Part shown: piece after piece, positions 13,154 to 18,030 of the stretch
Layout: every line of letters starts with the position of its first letter
How positions within the stretch are numbered: the stretch's first letter is position 1
Assembly: GCA_029907045.1 (NCBI GenBank)
Contig: JARYMR010000017.1
Span: 1 to 18,030 of the forward strand
DNA from: Candidatus Bathyarchaeota archaeon
Lineage (GTDB): Archaea > Thermoproteota > Bathyarchaeia > Bathyarchaeales > UBA233
Length of the DNA: 18,030 nt
Reading direction: 5' to 3'
Program-made: the position numbers and the translations under genes
The notes under the pieces: generated by a model
Databases searched by the model: none
The model's input: only the letters and a program-made list of their open reading frames with translations
What the model was told of the DNA's origin: nothing

Positions 13154-14050
13154 ATGAATATTCTCGTAACGGGCGGTTCAGGTTTCATAGGAAGCCACGT
13201 TGTCGACAAACTTGTTGGAGAAGGACATAATGTTCGAGTCTTTGACGAATACAAACCATTAAGAGGAGACGTTGAATGGTTTAAAGGAAATTTGCTAAAT
13301 GAAAATGACATTTTAGAAGCATGCAAGGATATGGAAATCGTTTATCATCTGGCAGCCGTGGCAGACGTAAACGTAGCCCTATCACACTCAGCCTTATGCC
13401 TACAAATAAACGAAATCGGAACTATGAACTTGCTAAACGCGGCATCATCAATGGAAGTTGAAAGGGTAATACTTGCTTCAACAACATGGGTTTACGGAAG
13501 AACAGAAGGCGTAGTAGACGAAAACACTCCCTTACCACCACCAGACCACATATACACAAAAACAAAAATTGGACAAGAACACTTGCTTATATCATGGCAA
13601 AAACATACAGGACTACCATACACCATTCTGCGATATGACATACCTTATGGACCGCGCATGAGAGCAAACATGGCTATTGCCATATTCGTTAGAAAAGCTA
13701 TGCAAAAAGAAACAATCACGGTTTTTGGCGATGGAAACCAGGGCAGATGCTTTATTCATGTGGATGATTTAGCGCGGGGAAATGTGGCTGCACTGCAGCC
13801 TTCGGCGAGTAACCAAATTTTTAACCTTGCAGGTTCAGAATTTGTCACCATAAATAAGATAGTGGAAGCGCTACGCGAGAAATTCAAAAATTTAAAAATT
13901 GAGCATGCACCCCCTAGACCGCATGATTTTAAAGGTGCTATCGTAAGCATTGAAAAAGCTCGGCAATTGCTGAAATGGGAACCAAAAATATCATTCAAAA
14001 ATGGTTTAAAAGATTTCATTACGTACATGCAAGGTCAAAAGAGTCAATAA
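13154..14050 (+). CDS. SDR-family NAD-dependent nucleotide-sugar epimerase/dehydratase
   Basis: An extended short-chain dehydrogenase acting on nucleotide sugars. The NAD motif TGGSGFIG is at residues 6-13, followed by IVYHLAAVADV near 62-72. Catalytic residues are Ser109-Thr110-Thr111 in LASTTWVYG and Tyr134-x3-Lys138 in YTKTK. The segment LRYDIPYGPRMRANMAI near 160 and the GRCFIHVDDLARGN motif belong to the substrate domain. It is 298 residues long. The ATG at 13154 is chosen because GGTGA at 13144-13148 stands at correct spacing; a GTG at 13145 lies inside that site. Its 3' end overlaps the opposite GalE-like gene by 32 bp. 4-epimerase or 4,6-dehydratase are both possible; the family cannot be split further by eye. 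Confidence 0.9.
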   Translation: MNILVTGGSGFIGSHVVDKLVGEGHNVRVFDEYKPLRGDVEWFKGNLLNENDILEACKDMEIVYHLAAVADVNVALSHSALCLQINEIGTMNLLNAASSMEVERVILASTTWVYGRTEGVVDENTPLPPPDHIYTKTKIGQEHLLISWQKHTGLPYTILRYDIPYGPRMRANMAIAIFVRKAMQKETITVFGDGNQGRCFIHVDDLARGNVAALQPSASNQIFNLAGSEFVTINKIVEALREKFKNLKIEHAPPRPHDFKGAIVSIEKARQLLKWEPKISFKNGLKDFITYMQGQKSQ

Positions 14051-14960
14051 GTTCCCTTAATCCATTCTGAATTGAAAATTTCGGTTTAAACCCTAATTCC
14101 TTCCGTGCCTTGCGGATGTCTGCATAACTTTCTTTGATGTCACCTTTTCTTTCAGCAACATACCTAACTTCCACATTCGGTTTGTTAGCTTGTTTAATCA
14201 ACTCTTGCGCAAGTTCGTTTATGGAAGTTTTGGTTCCTGTGCCTATGTTGAATGTTTTTCCAGAGCAGTTCTTGCGGGTTAGCGCAAGAGCGCATGCTTC
14301 AACTGCATCTTTGACATAGAGGAAATCTCGTGTTTGGTTGCCATCTCCATAGATGAGTATTGGTTTGCCTATTTTAAGCGACTCGAGAAAGGTTGTTATT
14401 ACTCCTCCATAGGGTCCGCTTGTTTGTCTTGGACCATAAACGTTGAAGAATCTTAAGCAGACGGTTTGTAAACCATATATTTTGTGGAAGACTTTGCAAT
14501 AGTGTTCTGCAGCGAGTTTTGAAGCACCATATGGCGATAGAGGGTTAGTTGGATGCTCTTCGTCTATTGGTAAGTACTTTGCTTCCCCATAAACAGCGCA
14601 TGTTGAAACATAAACAAAGCGTTTTATATCATGTTTTATGCTCGCTTCTAAAAGTTTTAATGTTCCTTGAACGTTTACATCTTCTGTAAGTAGCGGATTT
14701 TCTATTGATAAGGGAATATTAACGATTGCGGCAAGATGGCATATAGCCTCAACATTTTCAAAAGCTTTTTCAACATCCTCTGGATTTCTAACATCACCTC
14801 TTATCAAGCGAAATCTTTTGCTATTTATGTGCTCTTGTATGTTTTCGATTTTGCCTGATGAAAAGTTGTCTAAGACGACGATATCGTTTCCAGATTTTAG
14901 GAGGTAATTAACAAGGTGGCTTCCTATGAAGCCTGAACCGCCCGTTATTAAAACCTTCAA
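14019..14960 (-). CDS. GalE-like UDP-sugar 4-epimerase (SDR family)
   Basis: Extended SDR enzyme, probably interconverting UDP-glucose/UDP-galactose or the N-acetyl forms. Counted from the start used here, TGGSGFIGSH lies at 6-15, DNFSSGKIENI at 31-41, and HLAAIVNIPLSIENP near 75-90. The catalytic set is Ser119 in VSTCAVYG, and Tyr144-x3-Lys148 in SPYGASK. The family pieces FFNVYGPRQ and GDGNQTRDFLYVKD follow. The chosen start is TTG at 14960-14958, where the protein opens LKVLITGG; the frame is open to TTG at 15002, but the extra 14 residues have no SDR character. GGAG lies about 12 nt upstream. Length is 313 residues. It overlaps the plus-strand epimerase gene by 32 bp tail to tail. Confidence 0.92.
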   Translation of the reverse strand: MKVLITGGSGFIGSHLVNYLLKSGNDIVVLDNFSSGKIENIQEHINSKRFRLIRGDVRNPEDVEKAFENVEAICHLAAIVNIPLSIENPLLTEDVNVQGTLKLLEASIKHDIKRFVYVSTCAVYGEAKYLPIDEEHPTNPLSPYGASKLAAEHYCKVFHKIYGLQTVCLRFFNVYGPRQTSGPYGGVITTFLESLKIGKPILIYGDGNQTRDFLYVKDAVEACALALTRKNCSGKTFNIGTGTKTSINELAQELIKQANKPNVEVRYVAERKGDIKESYADIRKARKELGFKPKFSIQNGLRELIDSFDLACT

Positions 14961-15052
14961 GTTATATATTTCTCCGTTAGCATGAGTTATTGTTCTATTC
15001 AATAAGACTTTTTGTGTTTAAACTTTTAGGATACAAAAATGCTCGTAAATGA

Positions 15053-15058
15053 TTTATA
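15053..15058 (+). promoter_or_regulatory. TATA box of the GT4 glycosyltransferase gene
   Basis: TTTATA at 15053-15058 predicts a transcription start near 15083, beyond the first possible TTG codon (15071) and just before GTG at 15089. It therefore supports the later start and a nearly leaderless message. The rest of the divergent spacer 14961-15052 also holds TTTAAAC near 15016, usable by the GalE-like gene on the other strand. Confidence 0.45.
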
Positions 15059-15088
15059 GTTAGTTTTGGTTTGTTAAACTCTGAAAGG

Positions 15089-16225
15089 GTGGCGTTGTTG
15101 GTTAGGCTTGCATATGCTCATGATGGCATAAGCAGTTATGATGAGCTTTTTTTGAAATCGTTTAAGGATATGTATGAAGTTTACGTTCTCACGTTTCATC
15201 CTTCGCCAAATTATGTTCCAGAAGGAGTTAAAATTATTAAAATGAGGGATTTTATTCCCGAAGTGAATCTTCATCCTTTCGAAGGCGCCCGCAAACATCT
15301 TTTAACTCCATTAAGGGCGCATGTTCTAAAGAAAACTCTGGATAAGGTTAAACCAGATGTGCTTGTTGGTTGTTGGGCGAGCACTTATGGTTTTTATTCC
15401 GCCTATTCTAACTTTCATCCATTTATCCTCTTCGTTTGGGGTTCAGATGTTTTGGTTTTTCCGAGGAAATATTTTCCGCTCAAGCCTTTTGTTGTTTATT
15501 CGCTTCGCAAGGCTGATGTGGTTGTTGTTGACAGCGAAGTTCAACGAGAGGCTGTAATAAATCTTGGATGTGAACCGTCAAAAATTGTGCAGTTTCCATG
15601 GGTTAACTTGAACGGATTTAAACGCAATGAAACTCAGCGGCGGAAAATTAGAAGGGAATGCGGCTGGAATGAAGACGATATTGTTGTTATAAGCTTGAGA
15701 TATCATAGACCAATTTATGGTGTTGAATATTTAATAGATGCAATCCCTAAAGTGCTAGCCAAAAATAAAAATGTTAAATTTATCATTTTAGGCGAGGGAC
15801 CATTTACCAATACATTTAAAACCAAAATGACGAATTTCATAAAAAGTGGACATGTTAGGTTTGTGGACGCAGTTCCCCATAACAAAGTTAAAGATTATTT
15901 GAGCGCTGCGGACATTTATGTTTCAACATCATTTTCGGATGGAACATCCGCAAGCCTACTAGAAGCTATGGCATGTTCGCTGTCGCCGGTGGTCACGGAA
16001 ATAGACGGTAACAAAGAATGGGTTAAAGATGGGGTGAACGGTTTATTTGTTCCTGTAGCGAACTCTGAAAAGATTGCGGAAAAAATTCTTTTGTTGGCCA
16101 GTGATTATGAACTCCGTAGGTTTTTAGGGGAAAAGGCTGTGGAAACTGTTAGGGCGCGGGTGAACTGGCAAAAAAACATTCAAAAACTAACAAAAATAAT
16201 AGATAAAATGATAAATCAGTTTTAA
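15089..16225 (+). CDS. GT4-family glycosyltransferase (GT-B fold)
   Basis: Transfers a sugar from a nucleotide donor, keeping the anomeric configuration, as in cell-surface glycan assembly. From GTG at 15089 it is 378 residues. The N-terminal acceptor domain opens with VALLVRLAYAHDGISSY, and DVLVGCWASTYGFYSA lies near 95-110. The C-terminal donor domain has VVISLRYHRPIYGVEYLIDA near 200, FIILGEGP near 235, and the donor-site segment SDGTSASLLEAMACSLSPVV near 293-312 with the family Glu in LLEAMA; the distal part of the usual E-x7-E pair is Ser-rich here. No signal peptide or membrane helix is visible, so it acts at the cytoplasmic face. TTG at 15071 is a longer alternative but lies upstream of the predicted mRNA start. 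Its stop overlaps that of the opposite GT2 gene by 4 bp (TTAA). Confidence 0.92.
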   Translation: MALLVRLAYAHDGISSYDELFLKSFKDMYEVYVLTFHPSPNYVPEGVKIIKMRDFIPEVNLHPFEGARKHLLTPLRAHVLKKTLDKVKPDVLVGCWASTYGFYSAYSNFHPFILFVWGSDVLVFPRKYFPLKPFVVYSLRKADVVVVDSEVQREAVINLGCEPSKIVQFPWVNLNGFKRNETQRRKIRRECGWNEDDIVVISLRYHRPIYGVEYLIDAIPKVLAKNKNVKFIILGEGPFTNTFKTKMTNFIKSGHVRFVDAVPHNKVKDYLSAADIYVSTSFSDGTSASLLEAMACSLSPVVTEIDGNKEWVKDGVNGLFVPVANSEKIAEKILLLASDYELRRFLGEKAVETVRARVNWQKNIQKLTKIIDKMINQF

Positions 16226-16995
16226 ACGTGGCGTTCTTCAGTATACGCCTTATAATTGATGGAATCAATTTCTTGAAAGTACCCAATTAAAACGTATGGT
16301 TTAAAATGTATGAGTGAATGTAATATAACTTTCCAGAAGGGAGTTTGCATTTTTGCTCTAAGTCTTCCTTGGTTTATTTGAGTGTTTGCATTTATGGGGC
16401 ATCTCAGATGAATTGTTTTGCTATCTCTGACTGTATATTTAAAACCTCGATTTTTTAACGCTTCGAAAAGTATGATTCCATGGGGATGCCAAACATCTGC
16501 TTCAGCATGATCTTTAAACCCGCCCAGCTCTGCCCATACATGTTTCTTTATGGCGAAGACATCGCCTATTCTTTTGAATCTTCTGAGTTTCTGTAAAAGC
16601 ATTTCGTAGTTTTGGCGCATGGGATTCGTGTTTAGGTCGCGGTCTACATAATTATAACAAATAGCGTCATATTCTGATTCAAATTTGAAGATTGTTGTGT
16701 CATAGATGCAGTCTGCTGCTAAGCTGTATATCACGTCGCCTTTGCAGTTCTCAAATGCCGCTTGGAATGCTTCTGAAACTGGGCTTTTCCACGATTGCTT
16801 ATCTTTCTTGACTATTCGCACTTGAAATGGAGGGTTAAAGCTTTTCTTCCAAAACTTAATGATTTGCTCTGATTTGTCGGTGCATCTGTCTAAAAGAAAA
16901 ACTAATTCATCCAAGCTTGCGTTAGCTAAAGCGGGAAGGCTATACCTTAACATTAAGGAGTCATTGTGAACAGGTATTGCTCCACTTACAATCAT
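16222..16995 (-). CDS. GT2/GT-A-type glycosyltransferase
   Basis: A 257-residue inverting-type glycosyltransferase-like protein. The nucleotide-binding start SGAIPVHNDSLMLRYSLPAL and VFLLDRCTDKSEQII match the GT2 N-terminus; YSLAADCIYD near 95 is where the metal-binding D-x-D would lie, although only a lone Asp (AADC) is present. GDVFAIKKHVWAELGGFKDHAEADVW near 145-170 gives the GGF plus acidic segment, which is typical before the catalytic base. A short hydrophobic C-terminal tail, VILHSLIHFKPYVLIGYFQ, may touch the membrane. ATG at 16995 is chosen because GGAGGT at 17008-17003 precedes it by seven bases; a TTG at 17010 overlaps that site. It overlaps the truncated GT2 gene upstream by 35 nt and meets the GT4 gene tail to tail. 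Confidence 0.8.
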   Translation of the reverse strand: MIVSGAIPVHNDSLMLRYSLPALANASLDELVFLLDRCTDKSEQIIKFWKKSFNPPFQVRIVKKDKQSWKSPVSEAFQAAFENCKGDVIYSLAADCIYDTTIFKFESEYDAICYNYVDRDLNTNPMRQNYEMLLQKLRRFKRIGDVFAIKKHVWAELGGFKDHAEADVWHPHGIILFEALKNRGFKYTVRDSKTIHLRCPINANTQINQGRLRAKMQTPFWKVILHSLIHFKPYVLIGYFQEIDSINYKAYTEERHV

Positions 16996-17491
16996 TCGGA
17001 AAACCTCCAAGTTGCCTTATAATTTTTGTTCTAAATATATTGTTGTCTATGCTAACTCCGAAAAGTATGGGGTTATCAACACTTGGTTTTAGTCGGCTAT
17101 GCACATATTCATCAAGCTTTCTTAACGTAGGTTCAGTTGACCTGTTTATGCCTTGGGCTACGGCAACTTTGTCGTCATTCGTGTATGGTGGAATCTTGTC
17201 CCACCAGTCTTTAGCCAAAACCACATCCTGTTCAACACTTACGAAAAAGTCACGGTCCACATGTCTTAGGGCTTCGTTAGCTCCACTTGACACCCCGCCT
17301 CTGGGATTTGGATATACATTCCAATTAAAGCTTTTAGCGATTTCAATGGTTCTGTCAGTGCTGTGATCATCAACCAAAATTTTATGGCAAACATTTTCAT
17401 GTGGAATAACTTCGTCTATTCGCTTTAAAACTATTGGAAGAAAAGCTTCCCCGTTTTTAGCCCACATCACTAAATCAACCTTGCCAACCAT
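16961..17491 (-). CDS. GT2-family glycosyltransferase, C-terminally truncated (possible pseudogene)
   Basis: A 176-residue GT2 fragment. The first two thirds are well formed: VDLVMWAKNGEAFLPIVLKRI, KILVDDHSTDRTIEIAKSF (nucleotide site), NPRGGVSSGANEAL, and SVEQDVVLAKDWWDKIPPY (metal-site region). It then reads IDNNIFRTKIIRQLGGFPN and stops 12 residues later with WSNTCSQ. The adjacent paralogue (17504-18030) continues for about 100 further residues after the matching IDNNIYRTSIIRVLG. The part after GGF usually holds the catalytic acid and acceptor-binding helices, so this protein should be inactive alone. ATG at 17491 has GGTG upstream. It overlaps the next gene by 35 nt. Deletion between tandem copies is the simplest origin, though a split enzyme with a partner is possible. 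Confidence 0.75.
   Translation of the reverse strand: MVGKVDLVMWAKNGEAFLPIVLKRIDEVIPHENVCHKILVDDHSTDRTIEIAKSFNWNVYPNPRGGVSSGANEALRHVDRDFFVSVEQDVVLAKDWWDKIPPYTNDDKVAVAQGINRSTEPTLRKLDEYVHSRLKPSVDNPILFGVSIDNNIFRTKIIRQLGGFPNDCKWSNTCSQ
17003..17008 (-). promoter_or_regulatory. GGAGGT ribosome-binding site deciding the start of the 16222-16995 GT2 gene
   Basis: On the minus strand GGAGGT ends seven bases before ATG at 16995. It sits inside the coding end of the upstream GT2 gene, within the codons for LGGF. It shows that the reading frame begins at the ATG and not at the earlier TTG. Confidence 0.65.
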
Positions 17492-17503
17492 ATGAACACC
17501 AAC

Positions 17504-18030
17504 TTAAGTTCCACATCTTTTCAATTCCGCTTTAAGAATAGCTAAACGAATCAAAGGGTACACAACTATAATCCCCGGAGATTTCTTTTTTAAAGTAATG
17601 TGCATGGCTCTTAAAGGGCTTAACAGAAATAGCCTAAACATTTTTAACCGGTTCAATCTCCCTCTTGTCATCAGCCCCATCTTATAGGCGTGATTTATTG
17701 AAGCGACAATGCCATGTCTAATGTGATCGGAAATTACAGTTTTATCAACAACCCACTTCATTCCCTTCTTCTCGATTTCCCTCTTAACTTTAGCATGATC
17801 AAGTAAATTTATCCCGAGGACGCGAATGATTGATGTACGGTAAATATTATTATCAATACTGATCAAATCGTCTTCGCAGATATCTTTCCTTTCCACAATG
17901 TATTCATCTAATTTTCTAAGGATATGGTGTGTGGCTACTCGAACACCTTGAGCTATAGCCACATGCTCATCCTCCATGTATTTTGGGATTTTTTCCCACC
18001 AATCCCTTGCAAGGATAACGTCATGCTCAA
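17504..18030 (-). CDS. GT2-family glycosyltransferase, paralogue of the truncated gene (N-terminus outside the window)
   Basis: The 3' 175 codons of a gene that enters from beyond base 18030. It opens in the window with EHDVILARDWWEKIPKYMED and continues VAIAQGVRVA, ILRKLDEYIVER and LISIDNNIYRTSIIRVLG, matching the truncated neighbour segment by segment. The ATG at 17977 is therefore internal, not the start. The C-terminal half adds KREIEKKGMKWVVDKTVISDHIRHG, in which the His residue may be part of the active site, then a basic, partly hydrophobic tail with FRLFLLSPLRAMHI and IIVVYPLIRLAIL, which may sit on the membrane. The stop is 12 nt before the start of the truncated copy. Confidence 0.85.
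   Translation of the reverse strand, partial: EHDVILARDWWEKIPKYMEDEHVAIAQGVRVATHHILRKLDEYIVERKDICEDDLISIDNNIYRTSIIRVLGINLLDHAKVKREIEKKGMKWVVDKTVISDHIRHGIVASINHAYKMGLMTRGRLNRLKMFRLFLLSPLRAMHITLKKKSPGIIVVYPLIRLAILKAELKRCGT

Noticed and set aside
14134..14319. Plus-strand 61-residue frame opposite the GalE-like gene
   Set aside because: Antisense shadow of the epimerase.
16977..17366. Plus-strand 129-residue frame opposite the truncated GT2 gene
   Set aside because: Shadow of the GT2 coding strand, whose motifs are clear; no promoter or ribosome site supports it.
1..18030. CRISPR arrays, insertion sequences, transposases, integrases
   Set aside because: Reading both strands gave no regularly spaced repeats, no terminal inverted repeats with a transposase and no recombinase motif.

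Overview
The window is chromosomal DNA from an AT-rich archaeon. The informational genes are archaeal in type: the archaeal form of threonyl-tRNA synthetase with its D-aminoacyl-tRNA-deacylase-like editing domain, a NAC homologue with a UBA tail, transcription factor E, multiprotein bridging factor aMBF1, tRNA C56 2'-O-methylase Trm56, a DUF2110 protein and a stand-alone PUA protein resembling the archaeosine-enzyme C-terminus. Frequent TTG and GTG starts, GGTGA or GGAGG ribosome sites and TATA boxes about 27 nt before some start codons (leaderless-type promoters) fit this. The gene mix suggests a TACK-group lineage, perhaps Bathyarchaeia, but that placement is inference. I see no mobile element, CRISPR array or rRNA.

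Left part (1-8356), mostly housekeeping. A minus-strand operon runs PUA protein > NAC > PfkB sugar kinase > small Cys/His protein > ThrRS, the last cut by the window edge. Diverging from it on the plus strand is aMBF1 > HflX > Trm56, then, from its own promoter, TFE > HD-domain protein > DUF2110 protein. Several of these genes overlap by 8 to 16 nt. A minus-strand EamA/DMT permease runs convergently into the DUF2110 gene and overlaps its 3' end. Behind it lies a minus-strand tRNA gene, best read as tRNA-Val(TAC), carrying a 23-nt insertion between the D arm and the anticodon arm.

Right part (8490-18030), a surface-glycan type island. The first plus-strand unit is a tightly coupled trio: CarB-like ATP-grasp ligase, HAD hydrolase and DUF354 glycosyltransferase-like protein. 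The second, from its own promoter, is a shortened nucleotide-sugar dehydrogenase homologue ending in a coiled coil, a DegT/DnrJ aminotransferase and an SDR epimerase. A GalE-like epimerase follows on the minus strand, a GT4 glycosyltransferase on the plus strand, and a minus-strand run of GT2-type glycosyltransferases that leaves the window. Two of the GT2 genes are tandem paralogues, and one is truncated. Together these would make modified nucleotide sugars (oxidation, amination, epimerisation) and transfer them to lipid, protein or polysaccharide, as in archaeal S-layer or exopolysaccharide synthesis. The real substrates cannot be read from the sequence.

Most worth checking: hflX has no ATG, GTG or TTG that preserves its N-terminus, and a perfect ribosome site points to an ACG codon; the tRNA insertion sits at an unusual place; the ATP-grasp/HAD/DUF354 module has no assigned chemistry; the dehydrogenase homologue has lost its C-terminal domain and a catalytic Asn; and a GT2 gene is broken beside its paralogue. 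All three convergent gene pairs overlap at their 3' ends.
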